Made by a program: the position numbers and the translations under genes
Virus record (IMG/VR): IMGVR_UViG_3300025087_001861
Span: 1-20,829 of that record
Source: a virus
Length of the DNA stretch: 20,829 nucleotides
Strand: one strand, 5' to 3'
Shown: in pieces, positions 1 through 6,935 of the stretch
Layout: the number at the start of each line of letters is the position of its first letter
Position numbering within the stretch: the stretch's first letter is position 1
The notes under the pieces: model-generated
The model's database searches: none
The model's input: the letters and a program-made list of their open reading frames with translations, nothing else
Told to the model about the DNA's origin: nothing

Positions 1-204
1 GTGCGATTTTCGGGCCACCTTTCGGCAAAAGGCTACATCGCTGCTGGGGCCGGCTCGGGCATCAAGGCTAGCTGGGGCATCGAGGCTGGCGAGGGCATCA
101 AGGCTAGCTGGGGCATCGAGGCTGGCCTGTCGATCATCTGCGGGGGCGCCTTGAAAGTGTCCTGCCGTATCTTTGTCGGATCGCGTGTTGGAAAAAAACT
201 ATGA
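1..204 (+). CDS. G-I-K/E-A repeat protein, main frame (5' partial)
   Basis: The frame is open from the first base, so the gene probably starts upstream of the window. Residues 10-42 form glycine-rich repeats of the type GIKASWGIEAGE, encoded by a 36-base tandem repeat. A more hydrophobic segment (LSIICGGALKVSCRIFVG) follows. From memory, uncultured phages carry proteins with many such G-[IW]-x-A-G repeats ending in a Trp-containing, charged C-terminal domain; here that domain lies in the -1 frame at 189-302. The frame ends at TGA (202-204), just after an A7 run. The repeats suggest a beta-helical or fibrous fold; the function is unknown. Either this is one gene broken by an indel, or the two frames are joined by -1 frameshifting. 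Confidence 0.6.
   Translation: MRFSGHLSAKGYIAAGAGSGIKASWGIEAGEGIKASWGIEAGLSIICGGALKVSCRIFVGSRVGKKL
61..126 (+). repeat. 36-bp-period tandem repeat coding GIKASWGIEAG(E)
   Basis: Bases 61-90 and 97-126 are identical 30-mers (starting atcaaggctagctgg), with matching gggc before each, so the period is 36 bases or 12 residues. About 1.9 copies are present. Identity at the DNA level indicates recent duplication or gene conversion in a repeat protein that probably changes copy number easily. Confidence 0.85.
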
Positions 205-302
205 CTGACAAGGAAAAATCCGTCACTTGCGGGCGGCTTGAAGGCAAGGTCGAATACGGGATCGTGAATGAGGCCGGCATCGCCGACGTGAAGCCGGTAT
301 AA
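201..302 (+). CDS. C-terminal domain of the G-I-x-A-G protein in the -1 frame, or a 33-aa coupled ORF
   Basis: The ATG at 201 overlaps the upstream stop as ATGA and is preceded by T, as at the other starts in this window. The 33 codons give MTDKEKSVTCGRLEGKVEYG and a short tail ending KPV. This resembles the C-terminal domain expected after the repeats of the upstream protein. The same frame read back to 189 gives W-K-K-T before the ATG, which fits continuous coding better than a new gene. It may therefore be made as the tail of a -1 frameshift product (slippery heptamer A AAA AAA at 192-198) or by translational coupling. No Shine-Dalgarno sequence is visible. Function unknown. Confidence 0.5.
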   Translation: MTDKEKSVTCGRLEGKVEYGIVNEAGIADVKPV

Positions 303-433
303 CCCTCAAGAGCATCCGTGAAGACGTCGACAGCTTTGGATGGAGACGCTGGGTGTTTTACGCTATCGGATGGTGGGTTTGGCTGATGCTGAACTTCGCA
401 TGGCTGATAACTAATGCGATAAAGAAAGATTAA
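299..433 (+). CDS. small membrane protein ORF with a possible ATA start
   Basis: The frame from 299 to the TAA at 431-433 encodes about 44 residues: a charged N-terminus (TLKSIREDVDSFGWRR) followed by a Trp-rich hydrophobic stretch (WVFYAIGWWVWLMLNFAWLI) and a basic end (KKD). This looks like a real single-span membrane protein. No ATG, GTG or TTG precedes the soluble part. ATA at 299-301 overlaps the upstream TAA, just where an ATGA overlap would be expected, and it has T before it as at the other starts. A GTG at 353 would leave only the membrane segment. The start is the main uncertainty. A holin-like or other envelope role is possible but not shown. Confidence 0.45.
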   Translation: MTLKSIREDVDSFGWRRWVFYAIGWWVWLMLNFAWLITNAIKKD

Positions 434-437
434 CCCT

Positions 438-575
438 ATGGCAACACCGCAAGAGATTGAGGTCATCAAGAAGGCCATTAAAAAGCTTAAAAATGCGGAT
501 AACGTTTTTAACGTTTTTTATGTAATAGGCTTACTGAAGGCGTTGGTGGAAACGAACGAAAAAACTTTGCTATGA
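438..575 (+). CDS. 45-aa helical hypothetical protein
   Basis: The ATG at 438, preceded by T, opens 45 codons to a TGA at 573-575 that overlaps the next ATG (572) as ATGA. The product begins MATPQEIEVIKKAIKKLKNA, a lysine-rich amphipathic helix, followed by a hydrophobic stretch (VFNVFYVIGLLKALV) and TNEKTLL. It lies 4 bases after the preceding ORF and is coupled to the following one, which supports its reality despite its small size. No SD is seen (gattaaccct before ATG). I do not recognise a family. Confidence 0.6.
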   Translation: MATPQEIEVIKKAIKKLKNADNVFNVFYVIGLLKALVETNEKTLL

Positions 576-826
576 AATTTCCCCTCGTCCGAATTGAATG
601 GATCGACGCTTGTTCAAATTCTGGATGGTTCACGGAAAAAGAAATGCTGAAATGGGCCAATGATCATTCAAACTACCGGTGCGAGAATGTCGGATACCTG
701 ATTACCAAGACGAAAGATTACATCGTCGTTGCTTCCCGTATTAGTCAAAACAACGATGAAGAAAGACAATACGGGAACCTTCAGAAGATTCCGAGGACTT
801 GGTGTAAGATAACAAAGTTGAAATGA
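572..826 (+). CDS. conserved-looking small phage hypothetical protein (84 aa)
   Basis: The start ATG overlaps the upstream stop by four bases, which implies translational coupling. The 84-residue product begins with a VRIEWIDACSNSGW motif, then E-K-E-x2-KWA, a VGYLITKTKDYIVVASR beta segment, and ends with NLQKIPRTWCKITKLK. From memory, small phage and prophage proteins share this order (EWxDa...GW...VGyl...IvvA...IPr..I..i), usually among early or accessory genes; no biochemical role is known to me. It is the last gene of the plus-strand operon, which ends at the terminator near 973. Confidence 0.8.
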   Translation: MKFPLVRIEWIDACSNSGWFTEKEMLKWANDHSNYRCENVGYLITKTKDYIVVASRISQNNDEERQYGNLQKIPRTWCKITKLK

Positions 827-1008
827 TTGGTGCTAATTCGGCGGATATGATACAATGAGAGCGGAAGAGGAAGCATTTTGCAAACCCCGTTCGCTCATCC
901 TATCCGGCTTCGTTAACCGGAGAGGGGCAACGCTCATTTCATGCGAATATCAGCTCTCCTGTTCCCACCGAAAAAACACCTTCGCTGCACGGAGGTGTTT
1001 TGTGATCC
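827..1008. other. intergenic region between convergent operons
   Basis: I see no convincing gene here. Short plus-strand frames run through the terminator and antisense to the holin-like gene and are not credible. A small hairpin (tccgg 911-915 area, ccgga) and the strong terminator at 973-1001 are the only structures. Confidence 0.6.
973..1001. terminator. bidirectional intrinsic terminator
   Basis: AAAACACCTTCG (973-984) pairs with CGGAGGTGTTTT (990-1001) over 12 base pairs with one wobble and a CTGCA loop. The plus-strand RNA has UUUUGUG after the stem and the minus-strand RNA has a run of six U, so it can end both the plus-strand operon (last stop 826) and the minus-strand late operon (last stop 1009, only 7 bases away). 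Confidence 0.88.
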
Positions 1009-1272
1009 TTATTCCGACCATTTCCAGACACCTTCACGGCGCAACTTGTCGACCGCGGCGAGGAAGCCGGCGCCGATGAAGAGCTTGAGCGCGAACATGA
1101 GATCGCCTTTCGACAGCTTCATCACGCTATCGACGAGTCCTTCTGGCGTGAGCACGAGCTTGCCGGCAGCGAGCGCCCAGCTCGCGGCGGAAGCGGCGCC
1201 GGCCACGAGGAAGCGGCGAGCGAGGCGTCCCCACGGGGAGGCGTAGAGTCTCTCGAAGAAAGCCTTGATCAT
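1009..1272 (-). CDS. holin-like membrane protein (87 aa)
   Basis: The product has a basic N-terminus (MIKAFFERLYASPWGRLARR), a hydrophobic Ala/Gly-rich segment at about 20-40, a polar stretch, a second hydrophobic segment at about 58-76 (LMFALKLFIGAGFLAAV) and a charged tail (DKLRREGVWKWSE). Size, two membrane segments and position directly after an M23 peptidase suit a holin, which would permeabilise the inner membrane at lysis; this is inferred from context because I see no family signature. The ATG is preceded by T and lies 10 bases after the peptidase stop, with no SD. It is the last gene before the terminator. Confidence 0.65.
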   Translation of the reverse strand: MIKAFFERLYASPWGRLARRFLVAGAASAASWALAAGKLVLTPEGLVDSVMKLSKGDLMFALKLFIGAGFLAAVDKLRREGVWKWSE

Positions 1273-1282
1273 AGAAGCGGCA

Positions 1283-1990
1283 TTATTTGATTAAGCCTAA
1301 TTTGACGGCTTCGATTTTTGAATGTTCCGACCAGATCGGGAACATGGCCGGATCAAGGACCGTTCGCAGATCCCAAAAACCAAAGCGGAAGGCGTTACGT
1401 TCGCGGACCGTCATTAGTCGTTTGAACGTGAACCAGAACCAGACGTTTGTCTTATACCAAACTAATTCACTTGGTACTCCGGGCGTTCTGGGAGTATTTC
1501 CGTAGGCTTTGTCCACGGACAGGTCAAAGATATCTCGGGGGTAGAATTGGGCGGGATCAAGGCAGCCGTGATAACCATTACCGTAATTTTCAACCAGACC
1601 TTCTTTTAGAAAACGCAATCCGTAATGGAGATGCGGTCCCTTAGCCCCTGTGCCAGTCGCTCCTGTTACGCCGATCTGATCTCCCCGCTTCACGCTCATT
1701 TGATTCGGGGACGTCTCCGAACAATGAAAGAAGACTTGTTGCATTTCCCGTCCATCAGTAGAAACGGGCGTATGAAGATAAATAATCTTTCCGGCTGCGA
1801 GAGACTCAGAAACCGAAACAATTCCGTCACAAGGCGCGAAGATCGGCTCATTTAATGCTTTCAAATCCCAACCATTGTGAAGATCACTGGGAATGCCAAC
1901 GGATCTGTAGAATCCTTGATAAACCCAATTAACGCCGAAGGGTTGCGTACAGCGCATTTTCTTGAGAGGTGGCGAGAGAAGTATTGTCAT
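1283..1990 (-). CDS. M23-family (lysostaphin-type) endopeptidase, probable endolysin
   Basis: The 235-residue product has the M23 zinc-site pattern: H38-x3-D42 (LHNGWD), a conserved PIFAPCDGIVS strand, H89 (FFHC), and H120-L-H122 in GPHLHYG after GDQIGVTGATG. Such zinc peptidases cut peptidoglycan cross-links. The catalytic domain covers about residues 15-150; the remaining 85 or so, rich in Trp and Phe, are of unknown function and may bind a substrate. No signal peptide is seen, so release would depend on the neighbouring membrane proteins. The ATG at 1990 is preferred because it follows the upstream stop by 4 bases and has T at -1; a longer frame to 2122 only reads across the upstream gene. 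Base composition is less GC-rich than in the structural genes. Confidence 0.88.
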   Translation of the reverse strand: MTILLSPPLKKMRCTQPFGVNWVYQGFYRSVGIPSDLHNGWDLKALNEPIFAPCDGIVSVSESLAAGKIIYLHTPVSTDGREMQQVFFHCSETSPNQMSVKRGDQIGVTGATGTGAKGPHLHYGLRFLKEGLVENYGNGYHGCLDPAQFYPRDIFDLSVDKAYGNTPRTPGVPSELVWYKTNVWFWFTFKRLMTVRERNAFRFGFWDLRTVLDPAMFPIWSEHSKIEAVKLGLIK

Positions 1991-1994
1991 ATTT

Positions 1995-2204
1995 TTAGAG
2001 ATTAAACATCGCTTGTGTGATTTTGGCAGCTCCAATCCCGACGACGCCGGACGCCCCGATGACCCACCACTTCCAGTTCTCGAGGGACCGAAGCCTGCCA
2101 TCATGCTTCTCGAGGACAGCAAGGGTGGAGGTGAGTTTCTCGTTCATGTCCTTCATCTCCTGAAGGATCTGACCGTCGAGTTTTCCGCGTTCGTAGGTTT
2201 CCAT
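1995..2204 (-). CDS. small coiled-coil plus membrane-anchor protein (holin/XhlA-like)
   Basis: Sixty-nine residues: a polar helical N-terminus with heptad-like spacing (QEMKDMNEKLTSTLAVLEKH) followed by SLENWKWW and one hydrophobic segment (VIGASGVVGIGAAKITQAMF). This layout resembles XhlA/hemolysin-type small phage membrane proteins that accompany holins and endolysins. The start could be the ATG at 2210, which overlaps the upstream stop as ATGA, or the second ATG at 2204. I chose 2204 because it has the T at -1 shared by all other starts here, whereas 2210 has A. Lysis function is inferred from the neighbouring M23 peptidase. Confidence 0.7.
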   Translation of the reverse strand: METYERGKLDGQILQEMKDMNEKLTSTLAVLEKHDGRLRSLENWKWWVIGASGVVGIGAAKITQAMFNL

Positions 2205-2206
2205 AT

Positions 2207-5200
2207 TCATTTGAGCGCTTCGCCGACGCCTGACCCGCGCAGCTCAAGGTATTTGTTGTAGACCTCCTTCGTCATGAATCTGCCCTCCTTCTGTTTCGAT
2301 AGCTCTGCCTTCAAAGCGCTGCCCGTGAGTCCGTGCGTGATCTCAAGGAGCGTCTTCGCGCGAGCGAGAAGCTTCACCTTTTCGACGAACGAATCGATGG
2401 TTTTGACCTTCTTCTCACTATCCATCTTTCGATAGGCTTCGTTGGCAAAGAGGCTTTTAAGCTTCTTCCCAATGAGTCCGCCGGCATCCTTCCAGAGCTG
2501 CGTGTTCTGCTCGGGTGTGAGTGAATCGTAGCCGTGCTTGTCGCCCAAGAGAGTCGGAGACACGCGGAACCCCTCATAAGACAGGCGCCGCAGCTCCTTG
2601 ACGACGAGAGTCGAGACATCCTTCGATGGCCTGGTCGGGTCAAGCATGACTTCAAGCGCGTTACCGCCGACATCGATTTCACGTCCGAGGACATCTATCT
2701 TCGGTTCAAGTTCTTCACGCAGGAACGGGATACGAGCCTTGACCCGATCGAGCGTCGTCCGGCTCACGCGCTCCTTCAGGTCGTGCGCGCGGGCAACGTC
2801 CGATACGATGGTCGGCACGAACGAGGCGGTGAGGTTGCCGAAGTAGGCATCGGCGAATCTCTCCGGATCATTGACGGCTTCCGAGATTTTCTTGATTCCT
2901 TGAAGGAACGTCTGGTCCGTGAAGGACTTCGCCCCGCCGAACATCGCCTTCGCCATCGCGGAGGTGGCGCTGCCTGATGCCTTCATCTCCCTCTGGAAAT
3001 ACGCGCCGACGATCAGGAGCGTGCCAGCCGGCCCGAGGCTCTGAACCGTGCGCCACTTATCGCCGACCTTGATCGAGTTCGATTTCCGCCCTTCGAGTTC
3101 CCATAGCTTCTGCTCGCGCTCGTCCTTCGGGAAGTCGAGGGTGATGAAGTCGCCCTTGTCGAACAGCTTCGTCCCGAGATAAAGGCCGGCGGTGCCGGTG
3201 AGTCCGCGGCCGATGCCTTGCGAAAAAAGGCGTTGATCGAACTTGCCCTTGCCGATGTTCTCGATGATGGTCTTGACGATGCCGATAGGCGAATAGTTGA
3301 TGACCTGCATGGCGAAGGCGGACGGCGTCCGAGAGAACGGCACGACGAACTCGCCTGTACCCTCGGCGCGCGTCCCTTTGCCGAGGTCCTGAACTGCCTT
3401 GCCCACCTCGCTGATGGCCGTTCTGTTCTGGAAGACGGCAGTCTCCGCGTCGATGGCGGCATAGCGAAGCATCTCGTCGTCGGGGTTCTTGATCATCTCC
3501 CTGACGAAATCGTCGAGGTCGTCTCCTATGAGTTCGAGGGTCTTGCCGCGCGCGATGGCCTGGTCAGCGATCGACCGGGCCTTCATGCCGTAATAGAAAG
3601 GCTGGTCCTCGGAAGCGAGCACCTTGAAGACCGTCTCTTCGTACTTCTGGATGGTGCGGGCAAATACGCTCTTTCCGAAATTGACCCGGCGATAGTCGAG
3701 CTTCGACATCATGTCGCGCTCGTCAACACTCGTCTTGAGGTATTCCCAGCCCTTGCCGAAGCCCTCGACGACCCCGCCTGGCGTGCCGCGCAAGGTCAAT
3801 GCCTTCGTGCGCACGCCCGTAAATAGAGAGGCGACCTTGTCGACGATGACGGCCGGCACGTCCTTGATCGTCTCGGCGGCGAAATGCGAAGCGTTTGAGA
3901 AGATGTTCAAGCCCGATGTCTTGAGTCCGGTAAGGAGTCCGGCCTTCCAGACCGTCGCTATCTTCTTCATGAGCGGCGTGGGTACCAAGTCCATGATGCC
4001 ATCCTGCAGGTCCTTGAAGGCTTTCGCCTTCGGCAGGCCGTCGGGCATCTCGGCGATGTCCTTCATCTGCTCCACGATCTTCCCGGCCTGTTCGCCGGTC
4101 AGTTCCGGGATCTTCTGCGAGAACGGCAGCTTGCTCTTCGAGACGGCCTCGTTGTACTTCTGTATCTCGCGCGCGGCGAACCGGACCTGACCTTCAGGCG
4201 TCATCCGCCCGAGGATCGATGCGGCCTGGATGGCGCGTCCCTGCTCGGTCAGCTTCTTGGCGATCTCGTTCGCGACCTCCGCCAGCTTGTCCTCAAGCGC
4301 GGCCTTCGTCGCCGTGTCAGAGGCGTTGGCGGCGGCATCGCCATAGTGCTTGATGAGTTCGGTGGCGGTCGCGACCGCCTTATCGTCTGATCCGGTCATC
4401 GCCAGCTTCTCGGCCGCCTGGATGTCGTCCCGCACGAAGTTCCTCGCCGCCGTCGACAGCTCGTCGGTCGAGCGCGGGATGTACTGTCCGGCGACCTTCA
4501 ACGCCTCGGGGAACTTCTCCTTGACGGAGGTGACGAATCCTCGTTCGCGTTCAAGTCCTTTTTTTGCTTCAGTATTATCTATGTTTAACGCGGACCTCTT
4601 GAGCGTCGATTTCAAGCCACCTTCTCTTTCAATGAAAAGTTCGGTATTAGAGAAGAATTTGTCTGAAATTCTTCCCGCAACATCACGACCGAAAAGTCGC
4701 TGGACAGACTCAAGCATCGAGCGCAGGACATTCTTAAGGTGAAGGACCACGCTTCGAGAAGATTCATCCATTCTGGCGAATCTTTCCAGGCTTTTATCTG
4801 TCATGTTCTCCGCGAACCATTCATCTAATTCCTTGAAACGATAGTTCTCTTTACTGTATTTAAATTCATAACGAGGAGCGATTCCATAATCTCCTGTCGG
4901 AGTGAAGAATTTCGCCTGTTCAGGAAATTGTTTCTTGAGGATTTCGTATTGTTCTTTTGTCAAACCAGACGGATTCTTCAAGACGTAATCAAACCACGGA
5001 TTTTTTGTAAGATATTCCTGGCGTTCCCGCAGAAACGTCTTATTTACAGCGACCAAATCTTCGTCGGGCAAAAAACGCGAAAGAGAGTGCCATAATTCAT
5101 GAATCGTGGTCCTTCCAAAATCGCCTCCGTTGTTTCGGATGTTGCTCTTGAATATCTCAATGACACCGTTGCTGTAATTATAGAGGCCTTGCTGACCGCC

Positions 5201-6085
5201 GTTGGAACGTATTCTCAGACCAACGTCATCAAAAAGCGATGGGCCGATTTCATTGATGAATCTTTGAATCGTTTGAATTTGATCGGTGGGGATTTCGGCT
5301 GATCCACGATTTTCATTCAACAAACGCAACACCATCGAATCCGCGTCTCTCTTGATGTCCCTGGCTCGCCTTTCTGAACCAGCCTCAATCCTCCTATCAA
5401 GCTCAGACGCCTTACGAGATAAAGAATCGAAGACCTTTTTCTCTCCGACCACGAAATCCGCCATACTGCTTTCAGCTCCCTTACCAGCCGCCTTCGCCGC
5501 TTCGCGCGAACGAGCTTCGGCATAACCCTCGATCATTCTGCCGACTTCCTTCTCATCTTTTATCGGAGCCAGGACGGTCGAAATAGCCCTAGCATGATCG
5601 TCTGTGATGCCCTTGATATTCTTCTTCAAAAGGACGAAGACGCCTTCTTCGGTCGTCTCCTTCGCGACCTGCTTGACCAGATTCTTCCGTCCGCCCATGC
5701 CGGGAATGATATCCAGCAGGGTCGAGCCGACGACCAGCGGAACCGCGATCGGCTTGGTGAACTTGCCCGGGATGCCGAGCGCCTCGCCGCGTTCCGGCAG
5801 TTTCTCGACCTGCGTCGAAAGGCTCTCGACCGGTTCGGGGCCGAGCAGGAACCGCTCGAGCTTTCCGCCGACATGACCGGCGGCACCCGGCGTGTAGGTC
5901 TTCTGGCCGAACGCCTCGGTCGCGACGGCCGCGGCGGCACGAGGGCCGGCGCGGGCGACAGCTTTCCCGAAATCCAGCGTTCCTTTTACCTTTTCCTTGA
6001 CGTTAGAAACATACGCCTTTCCAGCCTTAACGAAAAACCCGCCAAGACTTCGTCCGAAATCTTTGAGTTCTTCAGAAAGAGGCAT
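2207..6085 (-). CDS. large internal-virion / polyvalent-type protein with a zincin motif (1292 aa)
   Basis: Very long, mostly helical protein. Residues 1-60 are basic; 100-135 include a hydrophobic stretch ending in DIIPGMGGRKN. A metallopeptidase signature H329-E-L-W-H333 lies in GRTTIHELWHSL, with a candidate third ligand in DEWFAEN (E422 or E426), giving a gluzincin-like HExxH...E arrangement. Residues 510-700 are charged helices. Residues 710-1060 carry features seen in phage large polyvalent proteins, such as GLKTSGLNIFSNASHF and EFVVPFSRTPSAFAMQVIN. The position between LysM and lysis genes and the size suggest a protein ejected with DNA that may attack envelope or host proteins. Bases about 4573-5461, which encode the zincin part, are distinctly AT-richer than the flanks. 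The ATG follows the upstream stop by 3 bases. Confidence 0.78.
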   Translation of the reverse strand: MPLSEELKDFGRSLGGFFVKAGKAYVSNVKEKVKGTLDFGKAVARAGPRAAAAVATEAFGQKTYTPGAAGHVGGKLERFLLGPEPVESLSTQVEKLPERGEALGIPGKFTKPIAVPLVVGSTLLDIIPGMGGRKNLVKQVAKETTEEGVFVLLKKNIKGITDDHARAISTVLAPIKDEKEVGRMIEGYAEARSREAAKAAGKGAESSMADFVVGEKKVFDSLSRKASELDRRIEAGSERRARDIKRDADSMVLRLLNENRGSAEIPTDQIQTIQRFINEIGPSLFDDVGLRIRSNGGQQGLYNYSNGVIEIFKSNIRNNGGDFGRTTIHELWHSLSRFLPDEDLVAVNKTFLRERQEYLTKNPWFDYVLKNPSGLTKEQYEILKKQFPEQAKFFTPTGDYGIAPRYEFKYSKENYRFKELDEWFAENMTDKSLERFARMDESSRSVVLHLKNVLRSMLESVQRLFGRDVAGRISDKFFSNTELFIEREGGLKSTLKRSALNIDNTEAKKGLERERGFVTSVKEKFPEALKVAGQYIPRSTDELSTAARNFVRDDIQAAEKLAMTGSDDKAVATATELIKHYGDAAANASDTATKAALEDKLAEVANEIAKKLTEQGRAIQAASILGRMTPEGQVRFAAREIQKYNEAVSKSKLPFSQKIPELTGEQAGKIVEQMKDIAEMPDGLPKAKAFKDLQDGIMDLVPTPLMKKIATVWKAGLLTGLKTSGLNIFSNASHFAAETIKDVPAVIVDKVASLFTGVRTKALTLRGTPGGVVEGFGKGWEYLKTSVDERDMMSKLDYRRVNFGKSVFARTIQKYEETVFKVLASEDQPFYYGMKARSIADQAIARGKTLELIGDDLDDFVREMIKNPDDEMLRYAAIDAETAVFQNRTAISEVGKAVQDLGKGTRAEGTGEFVVPFSRTPSAFAMQVINYSPIGIVKTIIENIGKGKFDQRLFSQGIGRGLTGTAGLYLGTKLFDKGDFITLDFPKDEREQKLWELEGRKSNSIKVGDKWRTVQSLGPAGTLLIVGAYFQREMKASGSATSAMAKAMFGGAKSFTDQTFLQGIKKISEAVNDPERFADAYFGNLTASFVPTIVSDVARAHDLKERVSRTTLDRVKARIPFLREELEPKIDVLGREIDVGGNALEVMLDPTRPSKDVSTLVVKELRRLSYEGFRVSPTLLGDKHGYDSLTPEQNTQLWKDAGGLIGKKLKSLFANEAYRKMDSEKKVKTIDSFVEKVKLLARAKTLLEITHGLTGSALKAELSKQKEGRFMTKEVYNKYLELRGSGVGEALK

Positions 6086-6088
6086 ATA

Positions 6089-6931
6089 TCAAAAATCATC
6101 GAAACTGATGTCGTCCTCGTTCTCGGCGAACGTGTCGTTGAAGGAAGTGCGGAACTCGTCCCACATCCGCCCGAGAACGCCGGCCGTAAGGGACATCTGC
6201 GAAGACTGTTCCGCCTTCGCCCTGAACCAGGCAGGAGGCATGGAGCTGTCGATCTGCGTCCTGAGCATCAGCCAGGTTGTGCCGATCAGGGAGATGGGGA
6301 GCTTCAATTTCTCGACATCAGTGCGTGTCAGCTTCGGTCCTTTAGAGCCGTCGCCTACGCCGCTCTCGGCCTTCGGATTGATGACCCACTTATTTTCCTT
6401 GATGTCGTAGATTCCTCCCTGCACGTTCCTGAACTGGTCAGGATTGAACTCCACCCTCTTTCTCTCTTCCTCGAACGTCTTCATGATGTCCGAGAAGGTC
6501 TGCTCGACGGGCGCCTTGACGCCGCCGCGGATCATGTCCACGACTGACCTGATGGTGCCGGGAACGCCTCCCGTCACTCCGGCGACCTGCTGATAGTTGC
6601 TGGCCACGCGGTTCTTCGAAGCCTCGTTGAGGGCGCTCCGGAGCGCAATGCGCAGGTTGCCGAGTTCGCCCACAGACTGCGCTCCTGCTCCTTGCGCCTG
6701 CGACGCGGGGTCGAGTCCGCCAGCGGGAAGTCCGGTGCCTGCGGCGGGACCTGAAGCCGGCGCTCCGACTCCGTCGGGAAGGTTAAGGGAACCTCCTGCG
6801 ATGATGAGGTTCGCGCTCTTGACCGAGGCGTTGCCCTTGTTCGCCGCCATGATGGCGTCGACGGTGGTGCCGTGCGCCTTCGCCAATGCCCCGAGCGTGT
6901 CGCCTGACTTGATTTGAAGGGTAGTAGGCAT
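6089..6931 (-). CDS. LysM-domain virion-associated protein (280 aa)
   Basis: Residues 4-54 form a LysM module: LQIKSGDTLGALAKAHGTTV, DAIMAANKGN and SANLIIAGGSLNLP match the usual order of the peptidoglycan-binding fold. A Pro/Gly/Ala linker (about 55-85) leads to a helical C-terminal part. No catalytic wall-degrading motif is visible. In this context it would bind the cell wall during adsorption or DNA entry, next to the 1292-residue protein, rather than act in lysis; that is inference. I place the start at 6931 (MPTTLQ), 4 bases after the upstream stop and with T at -1; a longer frame to 7072 would overlap the upstream gene heavily. Confidence 0.82.
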   Translation of the reverse strand: MPTTLQIKSGDTLGALAKAHGTTVDAIMAANKGNASVKSANLIIAGGSLNLPDGVGAPASGPAAGTGLPAGGLDPASQAQGAGAQSVGELGNLRIALRSALNEASKNRVASNYQQVAGVTGGVPGTIRSVVDMIRGGVKAPVEQTFSDIMKTFEEERKRVEFNPDQFRNVQGGIYDIKENKWVINPKAESGVGDGSKGPKLTRTDVEKLKLPISLIGTTWLMLRTQIDSSMPPAWFRAKAEQSSQMSLTAGVLGRMWDEFRTSFNDTFAENEDDISFDDF

Positions 6932-6935
6932 AGGA

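Noticed and set aside
134-478. 114-codon minus-strand frame
   Set aside because: It runs against the repeat protein and two coupled small genes, all of which have better overlaps and protein character.
855-1246. plus-strand frames after the 84-aa gene
   Set aside because: They read through the strong terminator and antisense to the holin-like gene; the base before the ATG at 941 also gives no support.
1991-2122. N-terminal extension of the M23 peptidase
   Set aside because: It would overlap the 69-aa gene and adds a Ser/Gly/Arg segment of shadow type; the ATG at 1990 has ideal spacing.
5594-6547. 317-codon plus-strand frame spanning two minus-strand genes
   Set aside because: It crosses the junction of the LysM and 1292-aa genes and resembles reversed coding sequence.
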